Shown piece by piece: positions 8,978 to 18,093 of a stretch of 64,000 nt of DNA. This stretch comes from Planctomycetota bacterium. Its GTDB lineage: Bacteria > Planctomycetota > Phycisphaerae > WQYP01. The stretch covers positions 60,572 through 124,571 of the forward strand of contig JAJZDN010000003.1 in assembly GCA_021805985.1 (NCBI GenBank). Reading direction: 5' to 3'. Below the pieces are notes generated by a model. The model ran no database searches, was not told the origin of the DNA, and worked only from the letters and a program-made list of their open reading frames with translations. Both the position numbers and the translations under genes were made by a program. Position 1 is the stretch's first letter; each line of letters begins with the position of its first letter.

Positions 8978-10630
8978 TTACCCTTGGGCGGCACGTAACG
9001 CGGAACTGACAATATGTTGCGCTTCATTAATAATGCGCTGCAGATGAGCGGGGCCTTGAAAACTTTCGGCGTAAATTTTGTAAATAGCCTCCGTGCCGGA
9101 CGGGCGTGCCGCAAACCATCCATTTTCTGCGACGACTTTCAACCCCCCTAGCGCTTTGCCGTTGCCCGGTGCGGTCGTGAGAGACGTCTGGATTTTTTCC
9201 CCGGCCAACGTCGTGGCGGCGACCGCCTCAGGCGAAAGCTTGGACAATGCGGATTTTTCCGCTGCGGTGGCCGGTGCCTCGGTGCGCTGATAGGCGGGAG
9301 CACCAAATTCACGGGTGAACTGTTGGTATAATTCCCCGGGATCGCGACCTGTGGCGGCGGTTATTTCTGCGGCCAGTAGCCCCAGGATCATGCCATCTTT
9401 ATCCGTCGTCCATGGGCGGCCGTTTTTGCGAAGGAATGAAGCGCCCGCGCTTTCTTCGCCGACAAATCCCAGTTGCCCGGTAAGCAATCCGTCAACAAAC
9501 CATTTGAACCCCACGGGCACTTCATAAAGCCGGCGGCCCAGTTTGGCGGTGACGCGATCAATCATGGAACTGCTGACCAGAGTTTTGCCCACCGCCGCCG
9601 ATTTCCGCCAGTGCGGGCGGTGCTGAAAGAGATAAAATATGGCTGCGGCAAGATAATGATTGGGCGGCAGCAATCCAGCGCTGGGGGCAACAATGCCGTG
9701 CCGATCATGATCCGTATCACAGGCAAAGGCGATGTCAAAGCGATTTTTTAACTTAATCAAACTGCGCATGGCGTAAGGCGAAGAAGGGTCCATGCGAATT
9801 TGGCCGTCCCAGTCCACGGACATAAAGCGAAACGTCGGATCCACCTGTTGGTTCACCACGGTAAGATTCAGGCCGTAATGTTCTGCGATGGGTTGCCAAT
9901 AATGCACGCCCGCCCCGCCCAGCGGATCCACACCTAATGTGATCCCCGAATCGGCAATAAGCTGCATATCCAGGACGTTGCCCAGGTCGGCCACATACTC
10001 ACGAATGTAATTATGTTGATGCGTTGTTCCCAATGCGAGTGCCCGCTCCAGCGGGATTCGTTTGATTCCGCGCAATCGTGATTTTAAAAACAAATTGGCT
10101 TTGGCTTCGATCCAGGAAGTAGCCGTGGTGTCGGCGGGGCCGCCGGTGGGCGGGTTGTATTTAATTCCGCCATCATGCGGAGGATTATGAGAAGGTGTAA
10201 TGATAATGCCGTCAGCCAGGCCGGTTTTACGCTTGCGGTTGTAGCTGATAATGGCATGGGAAACTGCGGGCGTGGGCGTGTAATCCGTGCCCGATGCGAT
10301 CATGACATCTACTGAATTGGCGGCCAGCACTTCCAGTGCGGTCGCGTGCGCGGGCGCGGAAAGTGCATGGCTATCCATGCCCAAAAACAGCGGACCATCA
10401 ATGCCGTGCAACTTTCGATACAGACAGACTGCCTGCGTAATAGCGAGAATATGCCATTGGTTAAAGGCGGTATCAAAAGCACATCCACGATGGCCTGATG
10501 TGCCAAAACTTACACGCTGCGCGGCAATCGTCGGATCGGGCGTTTGTTGATAGTAAGCGGTAAGGAGTTTAGGCACATTGACCAAAATTTCGGGCGGGGC
10601 TAATTTTCCAGCCAGTTTGCTGATCTTCAC
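8978..10630 (-). CDS. pgm: phosphoglucomutase, alpha-D-glucose specific
   Basis: Interconverts glucose-1-phosphate and glucose-6-phosphate. The 550-residue length fits the Pgm family. Motifs in order: SFGTSGHRG (about 42-50), the phosphoserine loop IITPSHNPPHDGG (about 146), the metal-binding loop DTDHDRHG (about 309), the sugar loop GEESAGASF (about 393) and the phosphate-binding RPSGTEAIYKIYAES near the C-terminus. The next gene upstream on the same strand is 6-phosphogluconolactonase, 71 bases away, so both may be co-transcribed. Together with the glycogen debranching enzyme elsewhere it supports glycogen turnover. Confidence 0.96.
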   Translation of the reverse strand: MKISKLAGKLAPPEILVNVPKLLTAYYQQTPDPTIAAQRVSFGTSGHRGCAFDTAFNQWHILAITQAVCLYRKLHGIDGPLFLGMDSHALSAPAHATALEVLAANSVDVMIASGTDYTPTPAVSHAIISYNRKRKTGLADGIIITPSHNPPHDGGIKYNPPTGGPADTTATSWIEAKANLFLKSRLRGIKRIPLERALALGTTHQHNYIREYVADLGNVLDMQLIADSGITLGVDPLGGAGVHYWQPIAEHYGLNLTVVNQQVDPTFRFMSVDWDGQIRMDPSSPYAMRSLIKLKNRFDIAFACDTDHDRHGIVAPSAGLLPPNHYLAAAIFYLFQHRPHWRKSAAVGKTLVSSSMIDRVTAKLGRRLYEVPVGFKWFVDGLLTGQLGFVGEESAGASFLRKNGRPWTTDKDGMILGLLAAEITAATGRDPGELYQQFTREFGAPAYQRTEAPATAAEKSALSKLSPEAVAATTLAGEKIQTSLTTAPGNGKALGGLKVVAENGWFAARPSGTEAIYKIYAESFQGPAHLQRIINEAQHIVSSALRAAQG

Positions 10631-10701
10631 TTCTCATTCCTTTTCGCAGTTATTTTTTTGCCTTTTTTAAAATTTGCCGGGCGTTAAGACTGCGGCTCGC
10701 T

Positions 10702-11430
10702 TTACCCATGTGCCGCCTGATCCATCATGTAGATGAGTTCACCATCGACAGGATGGACGCCAGCTGCGGGAAGCAATTCCGGATTCACATTTTTGGAAAG
10801 CAACTGCTGAACCACCTTTTTTTTCTTCTCACCGGCCATCAGGAAAACCGCCTTACGCGCCAGGTTAATTAATGGGAAGGTAAATGTGATGCGATCCACC
10901 GGGGGCGGCAGCGTTCCAGGCGGGCTGAAGGTGACGAGTTTAGATGATTCCTGTCGGGCGGGAAGCCCGGGAAACAAGGACGCGGTGTGGCCGTCATCAC
11001 CCAGACCCAGGAGAATTAAATCAAAGCGCGGTTCGGCGTAGCCGAAAAAGTCCTTGATCCGCTTTTCATAATCCGCGGCCGCGGCGGCGGGCGGCAGTTC
11101 GGTGTGAACGGCAAAAATCTGTTCGGCGGCAATGGGCAATCCATGCAGTAACGTTCGGTTGGCCATTCCAAGATTGCTGCGTGAGTCATCCACTGGAACG
11201 GCACGTTCATCTCCTAAAAAGATAAACCACTTGGCCCAACTTCCCTTAGTCGCGAAATCCCGCCTGATAACTTCATAGGCCGCCTCGGGGGTTGAACCAC
11301 CGGACAGGGCAATCATGAATCTTCCGCGCGCAGCGATCGCAGCCGCAGCGCATTGCATGACCATTTCCGCCGCCGCTTGCGCCAAGGCCGGAGCATCTTT
11401 CAAAACCTGCACTTTTTTTTCTACTGCCAT
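10702..11430 (-). CDS. pgl: 6-phosphogluconolactonase (DevB type)
   Basis: Second step of the oxidative pentose phosphate pathway: hydrolysis of 6-phosphogluconolactone. Family motifs are MIALSGGSTP, WFIFLGDERAVP followed by SNLGMANRTLL, and LLGLGDDGHTASLFPG, with a C-terminal VFLMAGEKKKKVV. Length 242 is typical. It precedes pgm on the same strand. No zwf or gnd is in the window. Confidence 0.93.
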   Translation of the reverse strand: MAVEKKVQVLKDAPALAQAAAEMVMQCAAAAIAARGRFMIALSGGSTPEAAYEVIRRDFATKGSWAKWFIFLGDERAVPVDDSRSNLGMANRTLLHGLPIAAEQIFAVHTELPPAAAAADYEKRIKDFFGYAEPRFDLILLGLGDDGHTASLFPGLPARQESSKLVTFSPPGTLPPPVDRITFTFPLINLARKAVFLMAGEKKKKVVQQLLSKNVNPELLPAAGVHPVDGELIYMMDQAAHG

Positions 11431-11488
11431 AGGCGAAACTCCTCGTTACAACCGTTTGTTCATTAAATGCGCTGCTGCCCTAATGCCG

Positions 11489-11869
11489 TCAAGTATCCTC
11501 GGTGGAATCATCCTGCCCCGGTTCCGCCGCCGGTGGAACCGGTGACTTTCTGAAAATGGCCAGCACTTTGTCCAAAGGCACCACAAAAAGTTTATTGTCC
11601 GGCTCAAATTCGACGGGAATTGCCTCACGCGGATCAAAAAGCACCTTGTCATATTGGCGAATTGGAAAATCACTGTCGTTTTCAATCTGCTTGGAAATGG
11701 CAATGACCCTTCCAGTTAATGTCGGAATCTCATGATTCCCCGGCAGGACAATGCCACTCTTGGTTTCACGGCGATTTTCATCTTTACGAATAACCACGCG
11801 CTTGCCCACCGGCTCAATAATGTCAAATTTGACGCGCTTGGATCGACTTATTTCCGGTTGATCGCTCAC
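11489..11869 (-). CDS. divergent GroES-like co-chaperonin
   Basis: A 126-residue protein with a Cpn10 fold: EPVGKRVVIRKDE, ETKSGIVLPG (the mobile-loop region), TGRVIAISKQ, QYDKVLFDP and a final LFVVPLDKVLAIF. The frame is open to 12091, but GGAG lies 8 bases before a GTG at 11869, and the residues upstream of that do not fit the family, so the GTG is chosen. Normal GroES is about 95 residues and sits before groEL; here there is no GroEL nearby and the tail is acidic and longer (EPGQDDSTEDT). It may be a second, specialised co-chaperonin. The role is inferred from fold only. Confidence 0.75.
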   Translation of the reverse strand: MSDQPEISRSKRVKFDIIEPVGKRVVIRKDENRRETKSGIVLPGNHEIPTLTGRVIAISKQIENDSDFPIRQYDKVLFDPREAIPVEFEPDNKLFVVPLDKVLAIFRKSPVPPAAEPGQDDSTEDT

Positions 11870-12136
11870 AATAAAATCTCCACGACCTTTAAATTTCAAA
11901 ACCCGATGAAAACCCGTCGGCGATTCATCCAACGACCTGACAATCAGGCCATGAATAAGTGTAGGGGGAGCATGACAAATTGGCCAGCGCGAGAAAATTG
12001 GCAGTGCGATAAACAGTGGCACCATGACAGGGAGCCGGGCGAACGCGTCTGCATTGGCGGCCAATAGCTGCCTGCCCGGAAACATATACAAAAGGAAAGA
12101 ACTCTTGCACCAGACGATTGCCCGGCGTTATATCCA

Positions 12137-13015
12137 ATGACGAATCTCCGGTGCCGCATTAGAATGCAAACGCAGATGGATACAGGCAGATTAGAACTCA
12201 AAATACCCCGACCGGCGCGAGCGCTGTTTGCGGGGCTATTTGTCAGCCCCGGCAACTGGCGGCACCGCGATGACGTGCGCACGGATTTTGAAATTATTCT
12301 CGTGCGGCGCGGCATGTTGGCCATGTGGGAGGAAAATCAGAAGTTCACGGTTAATGCTAATCAGACGCTGGTGCTTTGGCCGAACCGCAGGCATGGCGGC
12401 TTGCAGGTGCATGACCGGAGGCTCGCGTTCTACTGGCTGCACTTTTCCTTAACGCTCGGGAGTTCCAAGGGGGCGACGATCAGCATGGTGCCGCAGATTG
12501 GGACCCCGGCCCGGCCCGATCGTTTGCAGGAATTATTTCACCGCTTTTTATCCGATTTTGGAGCCGGTGATGATTGGAAATCCGGCCCGCTGAATGACCC
12601 ACGCGCGGACCTGCTGCTTTTGCAGATTCTCACCGAAGCCGCCACACAGCATAATACCGAAAAATCCGCCCAGGAACCGGCCCTGGCACAAAACATCCGC
12701 GCTTATATTGACGCCCATTTTTTTGAACCGATTGGCCCGGCGGATGTGGTCAAGTCGCTGCGCTACAGCGGCGTATACCTGCGACAAACCTTCCGCCACG
12801 CCACCGGCCTTACGTTAAGCCAGGCTATTCAGAATCGTCGCATGATGGAAGCCCGGCGGCTGCTATTAGAGACGACTTTGACGCTCAAGGAAATTGCCTT
12901 CCGCTGCGGTTTTGATGATGAGGGTTATTTTTGCCGAGTATTTCGTAAAAACGAAGGAGTCAGTCCCACCGTGTTCCGCAACACCCGGCTCAAGCTGCCG
13001 ATCAATGTAATTTGA
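12137..13015 (+). CDS. AraC-family transcriptional regulator
   Basis: An N-terminal cupin-like sensor (WRHRDDVRTDFEIILVRRG, then LWPNRRHGG and FYWLHFSL) is followed by a C-terminal double helix-turn-helix. The HTH region has DVVKSLRYSGVYLRQTFRHA, LSQAIQNRRMMEARRLLLE and the conserved LTLKEIAFRCGFDDEGYFCR with FRKNEGVSPTVFR. It probably responds to a sugar. The start is uncertain; ATGs at 12137, 12164 and 12176 are possible and none has a strong ribosome binding site. It diverges from the GroES-like gene, and the pair share about 270 bases of upstream DNA. Confidence 0.9.
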   Translation: MTNLRCRIRMQTQMDTGRLELKIPRPARALFAGLFVSPGNWRHRDDVRTDFEIILVRRGMLAMWEENQKFTVNANQTLVLWPNRRHGGLQVHDRRLAFYWLHFSLTLGSSKGATISMVPQIGTPARPDRLQELFHRFLSDFGAGDDWKSGPLNDPRADLLLLQILTEAATQHNTEKSAQEPALAQNIRAYIDAHFFEPIGPADVVKSLRYSGVYLRQTFRHATGLTLSQAIQNRRMMEARRLLLETTLTLKEIAFRCGFDDEGYFCRVFRKNEGVSPTVFRNTRLKLPINVI

Positions 13016-13022
13016 CCCATCC

Positions 13023-13556
13023 TTACACATCAGCTAAGGCTCGCTGGGCTTTCGGCGATACCCGACGGGCCAGCGACCGGACATGCACCGTTATTACCAG
13101 CGACAAAAGCACGGCAATTGCAAAGAGATAAATGCCGATTTTCGGCGAGGCTTTCAACGCCCCGCCAGATTTCGCAATGACCACGATCATCGCCACAACA
13201 AATACATCAAGCATGGACCAACGCCCCAGAATTTCCAGCCACTTAAAAGCACGCAGCCGCTGATCATCGGTAAATTTCCCAAACCACAGCACCAGCAAAA
13301 TGCAAAGCTTGGCAAAGGGGAAAAATATTGAAAATGTCAGCAGAATCAGCCCCAGACCATAATGCCCGCCGCGTAACAAACCGATAGTTCCCGACCACAA
13401 CGAATACTGGCTATTCCAGAAAACAAATTTCTTGATAGCTAACACGGGCAGGCACTGTGCGGTAATTAACAACCCCAACAGCAGAAGCAGATAAACAACA
13501 ATGTCCACCCGCCTGGGATAATATTGCGACAGAGATTTTCGTTTTGCATTGGCCAA
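13023..13556 (-). CDS. PqiA-like integral membrane protein
   Basis: A 177-residue protein with four predicted membrane segments (about 18-40, 52-80, 105-128, 142-165). Its LEILGRWSMLDVFVVAM matches the conserved core of paraquat-inducible protein A. PqiA proteins work with MCE-domain proteins in lipid movement between membranes; no MCE gene is near. The start is a TTG at 13556 with AAGGG nine bases upstream. It is convergent with the AraC gene, 7 bases apart. PqiA of E. coli has two such domains; this has one. Confidence 0.85.
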   Translation of the reverse strand: MANAKRKSLSQYYPRRVDIVVYLLLLLGLLITAQCLPVLAIKKFVFWNSQYSLWSGTIGLLRGGHYGLGLILLTFSIFFPFAKLCILLVLWFGKFTDDQRLRAFKWLEILGRWSMLDVFVVAMIVVIAKSGGALKASPKIGIYLFAIAVLLSLVITVHVRSLARRVSPKAQRALADV

Positions 13557-13956
13557 TTTAATTCGCCCTTTTTGCCAGCCTCGCAGCTTAGACGTTCAAT
13601 TAACTTACACGATAATCACAGCAATGTCGCCCCGGCCGCCTGCAGCCCTCGGGCGGATTTCATAACCTGCCTAAGGTACTTAATTGCGACAGAGCGTGCT
13701 TTTTTCACACCTCTAACGCATTAGGGTAGAACCATTGCCGGCAAAATAACGTGGTTTATCAGCACTTGGAATTCACAAGTCGAGCAACTGCGTATAGACT
13801 ACCCTCGCTCTGATTGCGACCGGCGCAATGAGAAACGCGAAAGTCCCGGGCGAAGACGCTTGGGAATCAGTGAATGCGCGGATAAGTCATCCGCGCTTCG
13901 CTTAAAATTGCAGAACCCGCAGGTGCGACGGCAAAACGCGGATATGGGAAAGTTTC
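13557..13956. other. intergenic region upstream of bamA
   Basis: About 400 bases between divergent genes. A perfect hairpin GCGCGGAT / ATCCGCGC around AAGTC lies at about 13875-13895. It is likely in the 5' leader of bamA. ATTGCGACAGAG occurs near 13520 and again near 13684. No gene seen. Confidence 0.5.
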
Positions 13957-16443
13957 ATGCAGGCTCAATGGATAGCTAAACAAAATATGCCGGCCCAGGC
14001 TGCCCGCTTACGTCAGCACCTCATTGCTGGTGCCTGCCTTGCAGCTTTAATGACCGGGGGCATAACGTTTGGCCAAACCGTATCGACGCCACAAAAAGCT
14101 GCGGTGCACAAAAATACCCAGCCAGCCCAGCATCGGCTGCCAAGAAAATCCCAAACCCCCAGCCCTTTTAATGGCTGGCCGGTGAAATCGGTGGAAATTT
14201 CCGGCAGTGTTCCCAGCGATCGCACGCTCATTGAAAATCAAATTCGCGTGGTTCCCGGGGCCGGTTATAACCGGGCGGAAGTCGGCGTGGATGTCCGGTC
14301 CATAGCATCGCTGGGAAGATTCTCTTCGGTACGCGCGGACGTTATCCCCACCGCGCATCATGAGGTGATTGTCCGTTATATTGTTAAAGAGCGACCGGTC
14401 ATTCGCACCGTGGAAATCATTGGCAATCAGCATGTTAAAACCGATGCGATAGTGGATTCGCTTAAGGCCCATCCCGGCGGGGCCGTGGATCCCTTTATTT
14501 TTCAGACCGACCGGCATGATATTGTCCGCATGTACCACAGCAAGGGATTTCCTTTTGCCCGTGTGAGTGTGAATCAAAAGGATTTGGCCAACGGCGTGGT
14601 GCAATATCATGTCACGGAAGGGCCGCGGGTTTATATCAACAAAGTTTCATTTGTCGGTAACAATTACTATCCGAGCTGGTTTTTGCATTTTAAAACCGAT
14701 GTCACCGCCCGGTGGAAATTATTCTGGCTCATTCCCATTCACGATGGTGTATTGCAGCATTCTGATCTGGAAACAGATTTGGCCACGCTCCGGAATTTGT
14801 GGCTGAAAAAGGGCTTTCTGGATTGTCGGACATCCTATAATTTGCACTACACGCCGGATTTGCATCATGTGCAGGTGCAATACATCATACATCCCGGCAC
14901 GCGATATCGCATCGGCAAGATCATCTTTAAGGGCAATCACGTTTTGCCGACTGCCTCGCTGATAAAAGATGTCACCATGCCGCCAGGCCATTATTATAAT
15001 CGGGGCCTCATTGAGGCTACGAAAGATCGAATTGCTGACATCTACGGAAAACTCGGGTACATCTACAATCGCGTGAATCCGTCTTACGCCTACACTTCGC
15101 AACAGGGCGTGGTGAATCTGGTCATCCGGATTTCTGAGGGCCGATCTTATCACGTAGGCCGCGTTATTATTCGTGGCAACGCCAAGGTGGAAGATCATGT
15201 TGTGCGTCGAGAAGTGCGGCTTTATCCGGGAAAGCTATACGACACAACCGTCGTGAGAAGGTCCATTTCTCACATTCAGGATTTAGGGCTTTTTACTCAC
15301 GCCAATATTACGCCCATTGGCCACCAGCCCAACACGCGCAATGCTCTGGTGAATCTGGATCAGGGGCAAACGGCACAATTTATGATCGGAGCCGGCGTGT
15401 CATCCAATGCCGGCCTGATCGGGCAGATCAGCGTTACGCAGAAAAATTTTGATATTACCGATACGCCCCATTCGCTGGGAGAACTTTTGCGGGCACAAGC
15501 CTTTCAGGGCAATGGCCAATATTTTAATATTACTTTATCACCAGGAACCGTGTATCAGTTATATCGCGCTACCTTTGCCGAGCCGTATCTGTGGGACAGC
15601 CCCTACAGCTTCCGCAACAGTGCTTATTACTTTACGGAATATTACAACACTTACGACCTTAATCGCCTGGGTGACCGCGTCACGCTGGGCCGGCGGATCA
15701 CCAACCATCTGGAAGTAACGATGGCCTTCCGCTGGGAGACTGTGAACGTCAACAACATTACCGATGTAGGCCCGGTGGGTTATAACCCCAACTACCCCGA
15801 CGCCGCACCGGAAATTTTTGCACAGGCAGGTTCGCATTATCTAAGCAGCATCAAACCCGCCATTGTGTTTAATGATACCAACAGCGATATTTTCCCTACC
15901 CGCGGCATTGTAGCCGGCGTTTCGATGGAACAATTTGGAGCCATGGGTGGAGCCTATACCTTCACAAAATTTAATATCTTCAGCACCTATTATCATACAC
16001 TCTATAGGGATTTATTCGGCCGAAAAACGGTGTTGATGCTGAAAAACAACTTGGGCTTTATTCCCTGGGGAACTTCGGTATTTTTTGAACGCTTTTTTGC
16101 CGGCGGTATCGGCTCATTACGTGGCTACACCTGGCACGGCGTAACACCGCGTGCCGGCCCGCTGCAAACCGGCATCGGCGGCAACTTCATGGACGTGGCC
16201 ACCGCCGAGGTTAACTTCCCGCTGTATAAAAACATTCTACGCGGCGTAACATTCATTGATGCCGGGGACGTGGAGCCTAATGTGCATCTCGGCAGCACGG
16301 TAGTTGATGCCGGTATCGGGATCCGGGTGGTACTGCCCTTCTTCGGAAAACTGCCCCTGGGCATCGACCTGGCATACCCCATCCACCATAACCAAAACGA
16401 CCATATTGAATATATTAGTTTCGCCCTGGGCATACCGATGTAA
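13957..16443 (+). CDS. bamA: outer membrane assembly factor BamA (Omp85)
   Basis: Inserts beta-barrel proteins into the outer membrane. A signal segment (about 22-40, LIAGACLAALMTGGITFG) is followed by POTRA-type repeats (about 55-450; SVEISGSVPSDR, VEIIGNQHV, VSFVGNNYYP, IIFKGNHVLP, VIIRGNAKV) and a C-terminal 16-strand barrel (about 460-828). The barrel carries GGIGSLRGYTW, the conserved loop-6 RGY motif of Omp85 proteins, and ends with ISFALGIPM. 828 residues is normal for BamA. It shows that the organism has a diderm envelope. A secreted protein gene follows 73 bases downstream. Confidence 0.92.
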   Translation: MQAQWIAKQNMPAQAARLRQHLIAGACLAALMTGGITFGQTVSTPQKAAVHKNTQPAQHRLPRKSQTPSPFNGWPVKSVEISGSVPSDRTLIENQIRVVPGAGYNRAEVGVDVRSIASLGRFSSVRADVIPTAHHEVIVRYIVKERPVIRTVEIIGNQHVKTDAIVDSLKAHPGGAVDPFIFQTDRHDIVRMYHSKGFPFARVSVNQKDLANGVVQYHVTEGPRVYINKVSFVGNNYYPSWFLHFKTDVTARWKLFWLIPIHDGVLQHSDLETDLATLRNLWLKKGFLDCRTSYNLHYTPDLHHVQVQYIIHPGTRYRIGKIIFKGNHVLPTASLIKDVTMPPGHYYNRGLIEATKDRIADIYGKLGYIYNRVNPSYAYTSQQGVVNLVIRISEGRSYHVGRVIIRGNAKVEDHVVRREVRLYPGKLYDTTVVRRSISHIQDLGLFTHANITPIGHQPNTRNALVNLDQGQTAQFMIGAGVSSNAGLIGQISVTQKNFDITDTPHSLGELLRAQAFQGNGQYFNITLSPGTVYQLYRATFAEPYLWDSPYSFRNSAYYFTEYYNTYDLNRLGDRVTLGRRITNHLEVTMAFRWETVNVNNITDVGPVGYNPNYPDAAPEIFAQAGSHYLSSIKPAIVFNDTNSDIFPTRGIVAGVSMEQFGAMGGAYTFTKFNIFSTYYHTLYRDLFGRKTVLMLKNNLGFIPWGTSVFFERFFAGGIGSLRGYTWHGVTPRAGPLQTGIGGNFMDVATAEVNFPLYKNILRGVTFIDAGDVEPNVHLGSTVVDAGIGIRVVLPFFGKLPLGIDLAYPIHHNQNDHIEYISFALGIPM

Positions 16444-16516
16444 TGGATCGAGCCGGGCGATATACTATCTGTGGTTTATCAAACCGGTCATGCAGGTATT
16501 TGCAAGGATCCTCATA

Positions 16517-17677
16517 ATGCAACTGCACAAATCTCGTTTATCGATGAGTGGGCTTGTCCCGCTTTTGCTCACGGTGCTGTTGCCAAGTGGCTTTGTGAAC
16601 GCCACCAGTGCAGCACAACCCGCACTTCCAAGTCTTGCGGTACTTCCCTTTGTACCCGCAACGCGGACCGACAAAAACTTGGCCAGCAGAATGCGCTTTG
16701 CCGTGGCGAAAAAAATGTCGCGCGATGGACATTATAAACGTATTGACGACCATGACGTGAACATGATGATCAATGCCCTGCAGATGCCCTGGACGCCGCC
16801 GGTAACCACCGCCAATATTCAATCCGTTATTCAATCACTGGCGACCGATCAAACCGTCGCGGGCTTTATCACAGGGCGGCGGCTGACGCTTGAATTGTTT
16901 ATTGGCACAAAATTAACCAAAACCGTTTCGGCCACAATTCCTCCCAATAATACCAGCCCGCGATTAACGATTGAAAAAATGCTCACCGATTTATGCCGCA
17001 TCCAATTCCATCATGTACGATCCTGGCAAATAGATCCTAGCGCTGCCTTGAAGAAAATATTTAGCGGCCGACCCAATCTGGTGAAAGATCCGGAGTTTAA
17101 CGGTGCCGCGCACGCTGGATCCCGCGCCGTGGATTGGGATGTTTTTTTGATGAAACAGGACTACCACCCGCCCCTACTATCCAAAGCTGGTGCTCAGGGG
17201 CTGGCCGAGAATCGTGCCGCAATCGTACCGCAAAGCGTTGTTACACCCACTGCCCGCGGCTATTGCCTGATGCTCCGTACCGATGTAACCATTGCACAAA
17301 GCAACGGCTTGGCGTGTGAAAGCACATGGATACCCGTGATTCAGGGCCATCGGTATCGCTTTATGGTGCAATATCACAGCGATGGGCCACGGATTCGGAT
17401 TTTCATCAATGGCTTTGCCTACAGCCCGGATCAGTTCAGTACCGCCAACAACCTGGCAAGCCAGCGCCGCGAGATTTACCGATGCCAGGTTTTGCCGGTT
17501 ACAAAAAACAGCGCGTGGAGCCAGACCGGAATCGACTTTACGCCGCAATCACTTAAAGGCATGAGAAAAAAATTACCCATTCGCTGGGTACGCATCGACT
17601 TTTACTCCTACCTGAATCCCGGCAACGCCTTTTTCCGCAATGTGCAATTAAAAGACATCTCACCCCACCCCCAGTGA
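16517..17677 (+). CDS. secreted protein with CsgG/TolB-like N-domain, function unknown
   Basis: The frame opens at 16304 inside bamA, but AAGGA lies 8 bases before ATG 16517, which also places a signal peptide at the N-terminus (SGLVPLLLTVLLPSGFVNATS). The mature protein starts with LAVLPFVPATRTDKNLASRM and a KKMSRDGHYKRID stretch, like the N-terminal domain of CsgG/TolB-type periplasmic proteins. The second half, from NLVKDPEFNG, looks like a carbohydrate-binding-module type beta-sandwich (WIPVIQGHRYRFMVQYHSDG). The function is not known. Its position directly after bamA suggests an envelope role and co-transcription. Confidence 0.7.
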   Translation: MQLHKSRLSMSGLVPLLLTVLLPSGFVNATSAAQPALPSLAVLPFVPATRTDKNLASRMRFAVAKKMSRDGHYKRIDDHDVNMMINALQMPWTPPVTTANIQSVIQSLATDQTVAGFITGRRLTLELFIGTKLTKTVSATIPPNNTSPRLTIEKMLTDLCRIQFHHVRSWQIDPSAALKKIFSGRPNLVKDPEFNGAAHAGSRAVDWDVFLMKQDYHPPLLSKAGAQGLAENRAAIVPQSVVTPTARGYCLMLRTDVTIAQSNGLACESTWIPVIQGHRYRFMVQYHSDGPRIRIFINGFAYSPDQFSTANNLASQRREIYRCQVLPVTKNSAWSQTGIDFTPQSLKGMRKKLPIRWVRIDFYSYLNPGNAFFRNVQLKDISPHPQ

Positions 17678-17868
17678 AACCACCGCAGCCGCACGCCAGC
17701 AGCCAACCGCGACGCCTCTTCGCCAATTTGGTTTAATGTACGGGCGTCCCCTTAGCTCAATGCGGAAGCGTTGAGTTGAACGCGGAATATGATCTGATCT
17801 CACGATGCGATTGGGCCCGTCGAGGCTGATTCTCAATTCACCCGCCCGATTCCGGCCGCGGCCCAAAA

Positions 17869-17955
17869 CGGAGAGATAGGGATTCGAACCCTAGTAGGAC
17901 TTGCGCCCTAACCGGTTTTCGAAACCGGCGCCTTCAGCCGCTCAGCCATCTCTCC
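17869..17955 (-). tRNA. tRNA-Ser (anticodon CGA)
   Basis: The minus strand folds into a class II tRNA: acceptor GGAGAGA/TCTCTCC, a serine-type long variable arm, a T loop GGTTCGAATCC, and an anticodon loop TTCGAAA giving CGA, which reads UCG serine codons. The discriminator base is G, as expected for tRNA-Ser. No CCA is encoded. Confidence 0.93.
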
Positions 17956-18093
17956 TTGGCAAGCACTCAAGATGCTTGGCAATGGATGTCATTATCATGC
18001 ACGCATCGGTGGCGGAAGGCAAGCGAATGTTCGCCTGGGGTTATGTGGTGGGCCATTAACTGAATTTTCAAGACGCTATTTAAATGCCAGGCC

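Noticed and set aside
14047..14610. 187-codon minus-strand frame inside bamA
   Set aside because: Shadow of the BamA coding frame; no motif and no ribosome binding site.
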